Below are positions 14,471 through 21,307 of a DNA stretch of 26,924 bases, one piece after another (positions within the stretch are counted from its first letter, which is position 1; the number at the start of each line of letters is the position of its first letter). Source of the stretch: MGNI01 sp964353875 (GTDB lineage Bacteria; Chloroflexota; Anaerolineae; Anaerolineales; E44-bin32); NCBI GenBank assembly GCA_964353875.1, contig CAYGXU010000038.1:1-26924 (forward strand). Reading direction: 5' to 3'. The position numbers and the translations under genes were made by a program. The notes below the pieces were generated by a model that saw only the letters and a program-made list of their open reading frames with translations, did not search any database and had not been told where the DNA came from.

Positions 14471-15223
14471 ATGAGGCTGAAGGATAAGGTGGCGATCGTT
14501 GCCGGCGGGGGGATGGGGATCGGTCATGCCTGTGCCCTGCTCTTTGCCCAGGAAGGCGCGCGAGTCGTGGTTGCTGATATCGACCAGGAGACCGGCTGTG
14601 AAACCGTCGAATTGATCAAGGAAGCAGGTGGGGAAGCCATCTTCGTTCAGACGGATGTCTCGAGTGCGGAGGAGGTCCAATGCTTGGTGAAAGCCACATT
14701 GAAGGCATACCAGCAAATCGACATCCTTTTCTCGAGCGTGGGGATTTATTTCCGTGCAAAATTAGCGGATACGATGGAAGAGGATTGGGATCGGATGATG
14801 GCAGTCAACGTGAAGAGCGCTTACTTGCTTTGCAAGGCGGTCATCCCGCATATGCAGCAGGTTGGCAGCGGATCGATCGTGCTTTCCTCCTCTTCAGTGG
14901 GGTGGCACGATTCGGCCCCCAATATCGCCGCATATGCCACGAGCAAGTTTGCCATTACGGGGATGACCAAATCGGCGGCTTGCGATTACCTGCAGGATAA
15001 CATTCGGGTGAACTGCATCTGCCCCGGCCCGACGGATACCCCCATGATCCGCAGCGGGCGCAGCCTGCAGGAGTTGGAGGTTTTCGTTGAGAGTTTGCCC
15101 ATCCAGCGTCTCGCCGATCCAATGGAGATCGCCAACGCCGTGCTGTTCCTGGCCTCGGATGAGAGCCAATACATCACCGGTGTCGCCTTTCCGGTCGACG
15201 GTGGGCAGACGGCTTGGGTGTAG
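14471..15223 (+). CDS. Short-chain dehydrogenase/reductase (classical SDR)
   Basis: A complete classical SDR of 250 residues. The cofactor motif reads AGGGMGIG (residues 11-18), with an aspartate after the second strand (VVADID), so NAD(H) is preferred. The catalytic triad is serine 142, tyrosine 155 and lysine 159 (YATSK), and the PGPTDTPM stretch after it is standard. The C-terminus SQYITGVAFPVDGGQTAWV is that of 3-ketoacyl reductase/gluconate dehydrogenase-like SDRs. Last gene of the plus-strand run, three bases after the MBL-fold gene with AGGGAGGG as ribosome site inside that gene's end. Substrate unknown; a polyol or sugar (lactone) alcohol fits the context. Confidence 0.9.
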   Translation: MRLKDKVAIVAGGGMGIGHACALLFAQEGARVVVADIDQETGCETVELIKEAGGEAIFVQTDVSSAEEVQCLVKATLKAYQQIDILFSSVGIYFRAKLADTMEEDWDRMMAVNVKSAYLLCKAVIPHMQQVGSGSIVLSSSSVGWHDSAPNIAAYATSKFAITGMTKSAACDYLQDNIRVNCICPGPTDTPMIRSGRSLQELEVFVESLPIQRLADPMEIANAVLFLASDESQYITGVAFPVDGGQTAWV

Positions 15224-15264
15224 GCTGGGGACGAGATCATTGATTGGGCATTTGCTGTCACCTC

Positions 15265-16053
15265 TCAATTCTTCCGAGCGACGAAGAGCAGGTGGAGCCC
15301 GACTCCCAATAACTCGGGGCGTGTGCAAAGCGATCGTTCGAGCTCTTTCAGGCTCTCCCATTCCCCCTCCTGGTAATAGGCTTCGCGCACAACGGGGGCG
15401 ATGGTGTCCGTGAGGGTTGGCGTGGAGGCCACCTCGAGGACCTCACAACCTTCTCGGATCAGCAATTCGGACATCTCCTCTACGGTGTAGAGGTGCGTCC
15501 ATGGTCCCATGCCGCATTCGCATTCCGAGGTACGCTCGATCTCCAGCGCTTCCTCCAGGAGACCTTGTGCGAGGTGCAGCCTCATGAATCCGAACTTTGA
15601 ATCACAGCCGATCAGCAAGATGGCACTCTTTTGCGCGACTCGAACCAACTCTTTTACAGCTTGAAAGCGCTTGTCAAGCGCATAAGAAAGGGCATCTCCC
15701 ACACAGACCACAAAGGAAAATTCACCATCCTGAAAGCGGCTCAGATCGGTGATGTCACCTTGGACTAGTTCGATTTTTTCAACCAGGAGGGAATTGCGAA
15801 TATTCCCCTCGGCGAGCTGCAATATCCTGGGGGTAATGTCCAATAAGGTGACTCTCTTGCACCGCTCAGCCATAAAGAGAGCGTTGATGCCGGTCCCTCC
15901 GCCAGCATCGAGGACCACATCGGAAGGTTTGAGGTATTTTTTAATGAACTCTCTGGGGAGTTCCACACGCAGGGAGGGAGCCTTTTCGGACTCATCCTCG
16001 ATCTCTGCCTTTTGAGTATAGGCCTGAATAACCGCTGTCGGATCGTAAGGCAT
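15265..16053 (-). CDS. Class I SAM-dependent methyltransferase
   Basis: A 262-residue methyltransferase with the SAM-binding motif I VLDAGGGTGINA (aspartate 49), motif II VTLLDITPRIL and motif III/IV DGEFSFVVCVGDALSYA. It belongs to the large group annotated only as 'class I SAM-dependent methyltransferase' (UbiE/ubiquinone-like). Substrate unknown. The ATG is preceded by GAGGTG on the minus strand. It converges on the SDR gene (41 bases apart) and diverges from the aldehyde oxidoreductase gene; an AT-rich TATAAA-like element on the minus strand at about 16132-16140 is a possible promoter. Confidence 0.88.
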   Translation of the reverse strand: MPYDPTAVIQAYTQKAEIEDESEKAPSLRVELPREFIKKYLKPSDVVLDAGGGTGINALFMAERCKRVTLLDITPRILQLAEGNIRNSLLVEKIELVQGDITDLSRFQDGEFSFVVCVGDALSYALDKRFQAVKELVRVAQKSAILLIGCDSKFGFMRLHLAQGLLEEALEIERTSECECGMGPWTHLYTVEEMSELLIREGCEVLEVASTPTLTDTIAPVVREAYYQEGEWESLKELERSLCTRPELLGVGLHLLFVARKN

Positions 16054-16220
16054 AAGAACACCTCATTCGGGGATGGATGGGCTCTTATGTGGCTGGGGTT
16101 GAAAGGGCAGGGTGGGTCATGAGCCATGCCTATTTTATACTGTTTTTATAAATGGTTGCTATTCCGAGCATGAAAAAGCATAAAATGTCTTCATTGGGGG
16201 AAGGAATGCTTTCGTGCTCC

Positions 16221-16249
16221 TGTTTCTTGATCTTGTGGGTTGTTATGAT
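16221..16249 (+). promoter_or_regulatory. Possible extended -10 promoter of the aldehyde oxidoreductase gene
   Basis: TGTTATGAT at 16241-16249 matches an extended -10 (TGnTATGAT). The -35 position with 17-base spacing reads TGTTTC (16221-16226), a weak match. Transcription would begin about 16256, leaving a leader of about 78 bases. The remaining 280-base divergent gap (16054-16333) shows no other clear signal. Confidence 0.35.
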
Positions 16250-16333
16250 ATGCTCGGGTTATCATCAACCTTCCGCGTAATCTAATTGATGTTTTTGCTA
16301 CGGAGTTTAAGGGCAAGTAACGGAGGGAGAAAC

Positions 16334-18223
16334 ATGCCATTCGGATACAGCGGGAATATCCTGCATGTCGAGCTCAGCCGGGGAACGCTCGAAATCGAAC
16401 ACCCGGATGAGGCCTTCTATCGTTTCTATATGGGGGGCAGCGCGCTCGGGATGCATTATCTTCTGCATAACATGGCGCAGGGGGTGGAAGCCTTCGATCC
16501 ACGGAATGTGCTTGTGCTGGCGCTGAGTGTGCTCACCGGTGCGCCGATTTCCGGCCAGAGCCGCATGACTGCCCTAGCGAAATCCCCGTTGACAAACGCC
16601 ATCGGCGATGCCCAGTGCGGCGGGTTTTTCCCGGCCGAGATGAAATTCTCCGGTTTCGACGCCGTTGTGATCCAGGGCAGGGCGGAGAGACCCGTCTACC
16701 TGTGGCTGCATGACGGCCAGGCAGAGTTGCTCCCCGCTGAACACCTGTGGGGCCAGCCCACCGGCGAGGTTCAGGCTCGGCTCCGAGAAGAGTTGAGTGA
16801 CGAAAAAGTTGAGGTTGCCCAATGCGGTCCGGCAGGTGAGAAGCTCGTTCGTTTCGCTTGCATCATCAACATGGTCAACCGCGCCAATGGACGGACAGGG
16901 ATGGGCGCGGTGATGGGCAGCAAGAATCTCAAGGCCGTGGCCGTACGTGGCAGGGAGAAACCTCGCCTGGCGGATCAGCGCGCCTTGCTCGACCTGGCGA
17001 AGTGGGGCGCGGATCATATTGAGGAGTCTGATGTCCATGGGCTAGGCTTCTATGGGACGGCAGAAGTCATCGTGCCCCAGAACAAAGCAGGCGGCCTGCC
17101 CACACGTAATTGGGAAAGCGGGGTCTTTGAAAAAGCCGAGGATCTGGATGGCACAAGAATGGCTGAAACGATCCTCAAACGGCGGGAGACATGCTATGCC
17201 TGTGCGGTACGTTGTAAGCGGGTCGTGGAAGTGCGGGAGGGTCCTTACCAGGTGGATCCGCTCTACGGCGGGCCGGAGTATGAGACGCTGGCGGCTCTTG
17301 GATCTTACTGTGGCGTCGGTGATCTAGAAGCCGTGGCCTATGCCAACCAACTCTGCAATCAGTACGGGATGGATACGATCTCTTGCGGGGCGACGATCGC
17401 CTGGGCGATGGATTGCTTTCAACAGGGCCTGTTGACCGAAGAGGACACTGGCGGCATCCCTTTGCGCTTTGGCGACGCAGAAGCCATGCTGCGTATGACG
17501 GAAATGATTGCCAAGCGCGAGGGCTTCGGGGATTTGCTGGCCGAGGGATCGGCTCGAGCGGCGTCGAAAGTCGGGCGTGGCAGCCAAGATCTGCTGGTGG
17601 CAGTGAAGATGCAGGAATTGCCGGCCCATATGCCGCAGGTGAAACGCAGTCTGGCATTGGTCTACGCCGTCAACCCGTTCGGAGCCGATCATCAATCTTC
17701 GGAGCATGATCCCGCCTACAAGGCCTATCCGGAGCGCATGGCGGAAATCGGGTTGACGAACCCCCAACCCAACCGGGTGCTCAATGAGGAGAAAGTGTGC
17801 TTCGCGCGCATCACCCAACATGTCTATTCATGCCTGGATTCGCTCAACGTGTGCCAATTCGTTTTCGGTCCGGCCTGGCATTTATACGGCATGGGACAAT
17901 TGGTCGAGACTGTGCGAGCAGTTACCGGATGGGATGTAACCATCGAAGAACTGCTTACTTTAGGCGAGCGCAGACTGAATCTACTGCGAGCCTTCAACGC
18001 CCGCGAGGGAATCGGCAGGGAGTTAGACACCTTGCCGAAGAAGCTACAAAAATCCTTGCGCGGCGGCAAGAGCGATGGGCTTTTCGTGACCGTGGATGAG
18101 GTCGAGCAGGGCAAGGATTGGCACTATGCCCAGTCGGGATGGGACGTGTCGAGCGGCATGCCAACACGCTCCAAGCTCGAGGCGCTTGGGCTGGGGTGGG
18201 TCGCCGAGAAGCTTGGGCTTTAG
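16334..18223 (+). CDS. Aldehyde:ferredoxin oxidoreductase (tungsten/molybdenum pterin enzyme)
   Basis: The product belongs to the AOR family: it oxidises aldehydes to acids with ferredoxin as acceptor (or runs in reverse), using a bis-pterin W or Mo centre and a [4Fe-4S] cluster. N-terminal GYSGNILHVELSRG, GPAGEKLVRFA and the RTGMGAVMGSKNLKAVAVRG segment (pterin site) are typical. Cluster cysteines are 287, 290 and 294 (CYACAVRC) and the distant cysteine 507 in DSLNVC, spaced as in the archaeal enzymes. Start chosen at ATG 16334 because GGAGGG at 16322-16327 precedes it and the family begins here; ATG 16286 would add 16 unrelated residues. 629 residues, cytoplasmic. Implies anaerobic metabolism and pterin cofactor synthesis elsewhere. 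Confidence 0.93.
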   Translation: MPFGYSGNILHVELSRGTLEIEHPDEAFYRFYMGGSALGMHYLLHNMAQGVEAFDPRNVLVLALSVLTGAPISGQSRMTALAKSPLTNAIGDAQCGGFFPAEMKFSGFDAVVIQGRAERPVYLWLHDGQAELLPAEHLWGQPTGEVQARLREELSDEKVEVAQCGPAGEKLVRFACIINMVNRANGRTGMGAVMGSKNLKAVAVRGREKPRLADQRALLDLAKWGADHIEESDVHGLGFYGTAEVIVPQNKAGGLPTRNWESGVFEKAEDLDGTRMAETILKRRETCYACAVRCKRVVEVREGPYQVDPLYGGPEYETLAALGSYCGVGDLEAVAYANQLCNQYGMDTISCGATIAWAMDCFQQGLLTEEDTGGIPLRFGDAEAMLRMTEMIAKREGFGDLLAEGSARAASKVGRGSQDLLVAVKMQELPAHMPQVKRSLALVYAVNPFGADHQSSEHDPAYKAYPERMAEIGLTNPQPNRVLNEEKVCFARITQHVYSCLDSLNVCQFVFGPAWHLYGMGQLVETVRAVTGWDVTIEELLTLGERRLNLLRAFNAREGIGRELDTLPKKLQKSLRGGKSDGLFVTVDEVEQGKDWHYAQSGWDVSSGMPTRSKLEALGLGWVAEKLGL

Positions 18224-18407
18224 GTTGGTTAGGGGGAGCTGATTTGCCTTTGGTCATATAGACGCTTGTGCTGCCATATCGAGTCTGAACCGCTAAAAGC
18301 GCGTATGTTTGCTCTGAGAGAGGATGGACAGGCTCTCCTGACAAACTCGTTCCAGCCCACCTTCAGATTGCCTATTGGGGAATGTCGTATCTGCCCGACG
18401 GGAAAAT

Positions 18408-19142
18408 TCAACGCACTTCGATCTTCACCAGGAATTTCACCCATTTGTTGCCCTGCAACTCAGGGAAAACCGCACGGACGGGGAAGCCGTGCAGGCGCGG
18501 CAGCGGCTCTCCCTCCCACTCATAGGCCAGGAAGTTCCCCTCGAAGGAAGCTTCTTCCAGAGAGACCGAGGTGGAGTACCCATCGGCAGCATAGAGCACG
18601 ATCTGGGTTGCGCCGGCCTGAATGCCAGCCAATTGGAAAATGTGTTCCAGCGAGGCCCCCGCCCATGTGGCCACGTCGACGAAAAATCCCGGGCATACCA
18701 GCGTGGCTTGCTTCTCGATTTTCGGCATGCAACGCAGGTCATCATAGCTTAGGGTCAGCGGGTGATCGACTTTGCCTGTCACTTGCAGACGATAGCTTTC
18801 CAGATCGATCTCACTCACTCCGCCGGTCATATGCAGCCCGGTCGTCGGGTCCAATTCGGTATAAGCAGGGATCTCTGCGGGTAAAGTGGGGATCGCGATC
18901 GGAGGCAAAGGGCAGGAGATCGAATGGGTCCCATCGGGTGTAGCGCTTGAGGAGTGGGTTGAGGCGGTTTGTGGAGAAGCGGTAACGGATGGGTTGGCAT
19001 CGTCAAGGGGCGAAACCGTGACAGATGATGTGGGCTGGTCATAGGAGAGCGCTTGAGCGCAAGCGCCAACAAGCATCCCCAACAAGAGCGGGATGAAGAG
19101 CCAAGACATGCTGAAGAGCTTAGAAGGGGAATAGTGTGACAT
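18408..19142 (-). CDS. Lipoprotein with oxidoreductase molybdopterin-binding (sulfite oxidase-like) domain
   Basis: The N-terminus has a basic start, a hydrophobic core and the lipobox LVGAC (cysteine 28 from the chosen start), then a Ser/Thr-rich linker of about 60 residues. The C-terminal domain has the sulfite-oxidase/YedY molybdopterin fold: LQVTGKVDHPLTLSYDDL, the molybdenum-ligand cysteine in TLVCPGFF, ATWAGASLEHIF, DGYSTSVSLEEA and PLPRLHGFPVRAVFPELQG. The domain is short and lacks the dimerisation domain of true sulfite oxidases. Start: ATG 19142 with GGAG six bases upstream; the ATG at 19154 overlaps that site. Expected on the outer face of the membrane. Converges with the aldehyde oxidoreductase gene, 184 bases apart, with no visible terminator between. 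Substrate unknown. Confidence 0.87.
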   Translation of the reverse strand: MSHYSPSKLFSMSWLFIPLLLGMLVGACAQALSYDQPTSSVTVSPLDDANPSVTASPQTASTHSSSATPDGTHSISCPLPPIAIPTLPAEIPAYTELDPTTGLHMTGGVSEIDLESYRLQVTGKVDHPLTLSYDDLRCMPKIEKQATLVCPGFFVDVATWAGASLEHIFQLAGIQAGATQIVLYAADGYSTSVSLEEASFEGNFLAYEWEGEPLPRLHGFPVRAVFPELQGNKWVKFLVKIEVR

Positions 19143-19160
19143 TTGATTCTCCATAATTAG

Positions 19161-19169
19161 ATTATATCA
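19161..19169 (-). promoter_or_regulatory. Extended -10 promoter of the molybdopterin lipoprotein gene
   Basis: On the minus strand the sequence TGATATAAT (complement of 19161-19169) is a perfect extended -10 (TG-n-TATAAT). The -35 region is poor, as is common with extended -10 promoters. The start point would be about 19154, leaving only about 12 bases before the ATG at 19142. Confidence 0.5.
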
Positions 19170-19469
19170 GTCCTATTTGACCATTTTGCCAGATTCCCAA
19201 AAGGAGAACTTGGTGAGCAGGGGCGTCGTTGAGCGGCCAAAGTTCGCAATTGCAATTATGGGATCCTGTGTCCGTGTGTCCGTGTCTAGTCAAATGGCGG
19301 GAAATATGATAATATCCGTCAACAAGGTTGCGTGCACGTTCTGTCTGGAAGTCGAAAGATGAAAGGCCTGAGCGAATGCAGCTCAGGCTGAATTGGTTAA
19401 AAAGTAGTTCGATTGCCGGGAACGAAACAGGCACCTTAAAGATCATGTGCCATAAGGAGGCAATTGAAA
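19170..19469 (+). promoter_or_regulatory. Long leader of the cold-shock gene with tandem repeat and hairpin
   Basis: No protein is encoded here. The stretch holds an 8-base tandem repeat (TGTGTCCG twice plus TGTC, 19267-19286), a -10-like TATGATAAT at 19305-19313 with a weak -35, and a hairpin with arms CCTGAGC (19367-19373) and GCTCAGG (19381-19387), extendable by a G-C pair. If transcription starts near 19318 the leader is about 150 bases, which is the usual length and style of cold-shock mRNA leaders that fold differently with temperature. The ribosome site AAGGAGG (19454-19460) is 9 bases from the ATG. Confidence 0.45.
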
Positions 19470-19679
19470 ATGACAGAAAGAATTACGGGTACGGTCAAAT
19501 GGTTCAATAGCGGCAAAGGGTATGGTTTCATCGAGCGTGAGGGCGGAGAAGATGTCTTCGTCCATTTTTCGGCGATCCAAAGCGAAGGCTTCCGAACCCT
19601 GGAGGAGGGCCAGCGCGTGGAGTTTTCCGTCGAACAAGGCCCCAAGGGTTTACAAGCCGCCAATGTAATAGTCAGCTAA
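19470..19679 (+). CDS. Cold-shock domain protein (CspA family)
   Basis: A 69-residue single cold-shock domain with both RNA-binding motifs: KWFNSGKGYGFIER (RNP1, residues about 8-21) and DVFVHFSAI (RNP2, about 26-34). Acts as an RNA chaperone or antiterminator in the cytoplasm. ATG 19470 is chosen over the in-frame TTG at 19464 because AAGGAGG lies 9 bases before it. It is monocistronic: a leader upstream and a strong intrinsic terminator 22 bases downstream. Length and motifs match the family exactly. Confidence 0.97.
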   Translation: MTERITGTVKWFNSGKGYGFIEREGGEDVFVHFSAIQSEGFRTLEEGQRVEFSVEQGPKGLQAANVIVS

Positions 19680-19701
19680 GATCGATAAACCCGAGAGTAA
19701 C

Positions 19702-19730
19702 AAAAAGCCCCCATCCTGAGGGGGCTTTTT
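19702..19730 (+). terminator. Intrinsic terminator after the cold-shock gene
   Basis: GCCCCC (19707-19712), loop ATCCTGA, GGGGGC (19720-19725) followed by TTTTT; the preceding AAAAA (19702-19706) extends the stem over the T tract, so the structure could also stop transcription from the opposite side. Confidence 0.92.
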
Positions 19731-19788
19731 GTTGCCGCGATCGATTCTATTCTTGCGCGGAACCATTGAACCCACGCTTCTCGGGCGG

Positions 19789-19816
19789 TTGAATGCTGCC
19801 CGGGCTGGAGTACAAT
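19789..19816 (+). promoter_or_regulatory. Probable promoter of the acidic 169-residue protein
   Basis: TTGAAT (19789-19794) and TACAAT (19811-19816) are 16 bases apart; each differs from consensus by one or two bases. The start point would be about 19823, some 40 bases before the ATG. Confidence 0.45.
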
Positions 19817-19861
19817 CGTTCATAGGTAATGAGACTTGAAAATAGGCCGTAGGGAGTTGCG

Positions 19862-20371
19862 ATGACAGAACCCATCTCCTTTGAGACGGTGACCGAGGTA
19901 TGGCAGGGGATGTGTTTCTCCGACTATGCGGATGCGAAGGACTACACCCAACAGATGTCGAAGGAGCAGCCCATCCTGCAGTATTATCTGCTGGATCTGG
20001 AGGGTCTCCCTTTCAACCCCAACGAAGGGGAGATCATTCATTACGTCGGTCTGGTCACCTGGCAGATCATGGAACGGGGCAAGCGTCGACTGCGTAAGGT
20101 CAGAATCCGCGACCTGGAGAAAGCCGAGGATGCCAACCTCGAGTTTATGGAAATCCTGGCCTCCGACACTGAGGCGGATTTCTACAGTGCGGTCTGGTCT
20201 ATGATCGAGGGCTATCCCGAACCGGAGGTGCTGCGCTATATCGTGGAAGCGATCATGGAGGAGGACGAAGAAGACTCGGAGGAGATCCCCATCCGCGAGG
20301 AATATCGAGGCCTGGCCTTCTTACATCTGAAAGTCCTGCTGGATGCTCTCATCGACCGGCGCGATGGCTAA
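19862..20371 (+). CDS. Acidic protein of unknown function
   Basis: I do not recognise this family. The 169 residues are strongly acidic, without signal peptide, membrane segment or cysteine cluster. The first half is a mix of aromatic and polar residues (WQGMCFSDYADAKDYTQQM, then LLDLEGLPFNPNEGEIIHY), the middle is basic (ERGKRRLRKVRIRDLEKAE), and a helical part carries the acidic run EEDEEDSEEIPIREE before a final leucine-rich helix. AGGGAG at 19851-19856 is a good ribosome site and a promoter-like pair lies upstream, so it is very likely a real, separately transcribed gene. Codon use resembles its neighbours. A cytoplasmic, soluble, possibly protein-binding role is all that can be suggested. 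Confidence 0.8.
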   Translation: MTEPISFETVTEVWQGMCFSDYADAKDYTQQMSKEQPILQYYLLDLEGLPFNPNEGEIIHYVGLVTWQIMERGKRRLRKVRIRDLEKAEDANLEFMEILASDTEADFYSAVWSMIEGYPEPEVLRYIVEAIMEEDEEDSEEIPIREEYRGLAFLHLKVLLDALIDRRDG

Positions 20372-20585
20372 AACGTGGTATCCAAATCATTAGACCAGAG
20401 CTGGCGGAGAAGCTTTTTCGGGGAGAGGTATCAAGGCTTCGATCAGATGTGCGACAAGCATTAATCGAGACGATTTTGGTTTCCAGCAGCGTTGTTTTTT
20501 GGCCGATGCGATCCAGGATGGGGCTGCCCGCGAAGCCAGTCTCAGAAGCAGGCCTTCAATTCCGTGTTGCGAATCTCAAGGTTAC
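20372..20585. other. Convergent gap without recognisable feature
   Basis: The 214 bases between the acidic protein gene and the cytochrome gene carry no convincing terminator hairpin, promoter or gene. Reading frames run through part of it on the plus strand but overlap the cytochrome gene antisense and show no family signature. Confidence 0.5.
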
Positions 20586-20978
20586 TTACTCGGGTTCGCT
20601 GCGCAGGAAAGCGATCAACGCCGTGATCTCCTCGTCTGTCAGTTGGCTTCCCCAGGCAGGCATACCGCCGGATTCACCATTCTTGATGATCTCGAAGTAG
20701 TGCTCGTCTGTTTCTGTAAGTCGATCCGGCAGAAGAGCAGGACCTCTGCCTCCGCTGCGGTCGGCGCCATGGCAGCGCGCGCAGGAACCCTGGAAAAAGT
20801 CGGCTACAGGTTTGCCATCGAAGAGAGTTGTGCCGGAGACCGACTCGGTTGAGATGGCTTCGGTTGAGACGACCTCGCTCGGCTGTGGCGCTGCGGGTGT
20901 GGGTTGGCCGCCGCAGGCCGCCAGCAGGCTGACAAGGAAGATGGTAACTATCGGGATCACGAGATGGATTTTCCTCAT
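20586..20978 (-). CDS. Monohaem cytochrome c lipoprotein
   Basis: A small (130 residues) class I c-type cytochrome exported as a lipoprotein. The N-terminus has a hydrophobic signal peptide ending in the lipobox LAAC (cysteine 22), a low-complexity Pro/Ser/Thr/Glu linker to about residue 48, then the haem motif CARCH (66-70) and the axial methionine 106 in GGMPAWG. The C-terminal TDEEITALIAFLRS helix is standard. The start at 20978 is preceded by GGAGG on the minus strand; an upstream in-frame ATG at 21044 would add 22 residues and spoil the signal peptide. Electron carrier on the outer face of the membrane; its partner could be the molybdopterin lipoprotein encoded nearby on the same strand, though they are not in one operon. 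Confidence 0.92.
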   Translation of the reverse strand: MRKIHLVIPIVTIFLVSLLAACGGQPTPAAPQPSEVVSTEAISTESVSGTTLFDGKPVADFFQGSCARCHGADRSGGRGPALLPDRLTETDEHYFEIIKNGESGGMPAWGSQLTDEEITALIAFLRSEPE

Positions 20979-21307
20979 GCTTATATCCTCCAAAGGGACT
21001 TTATTTTGAGTAACAAGACTTATTTTATCGCAAATTAGTCTCAAGGTTGAGATTGATTAATGGAGCGAGGATCTATTTCGTTATGGGGGTTCTTGGCCTG
21101 CACTCCGTCAGAACATGACCGGAAAAGCTCTGTCCATGGAGGCATAACCTGTCCGAAGTTGGTTCTGAAGATCCCATCGAACTGCTTTTCAGCCCGGATG
21201 AAATTGAGGTAGGATAAGGTCGATAAGCAAGGAGAACCGGTCGAATCGTTGAACAATCAAGATGGGTCATCTCCGGCTTAAGCCTTTCAATCGGGAATAA
21301 GGTTTCC
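20979..21307. promoter_or_regulatory. Divergent gap between cytochrome and dehydratase genes
   Basis: AT-rich near the cytochrome start. It contains an inverted repeat TCTCAA-GG-TTGAGA (21039-21052), a possible regulator site about 60 bases before the cytochrome ATG. No strong promoter pair is evident on either strand. The dehydratase side (21060-21307) has no recognisable gene or signal apart from the AAGG ribosome site at its end. Confidence 0.35.

Noticed and set aside
18313..18348. GAGAG / CTCTC pairing between the convergent AOR and molybdopterin genes as a terminator
   Set aside because: The stem is only five pairs with a 12-base loop and no T tract on either strand.
20372..20585. Possible gene fragment between the acidic protein and the cytochrome
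   Set aside because: The plus-strand frames (for example DDFGFQQRCFLADAIQDGAA) do not match a family I can name and run antisense into the cytochrome gene.
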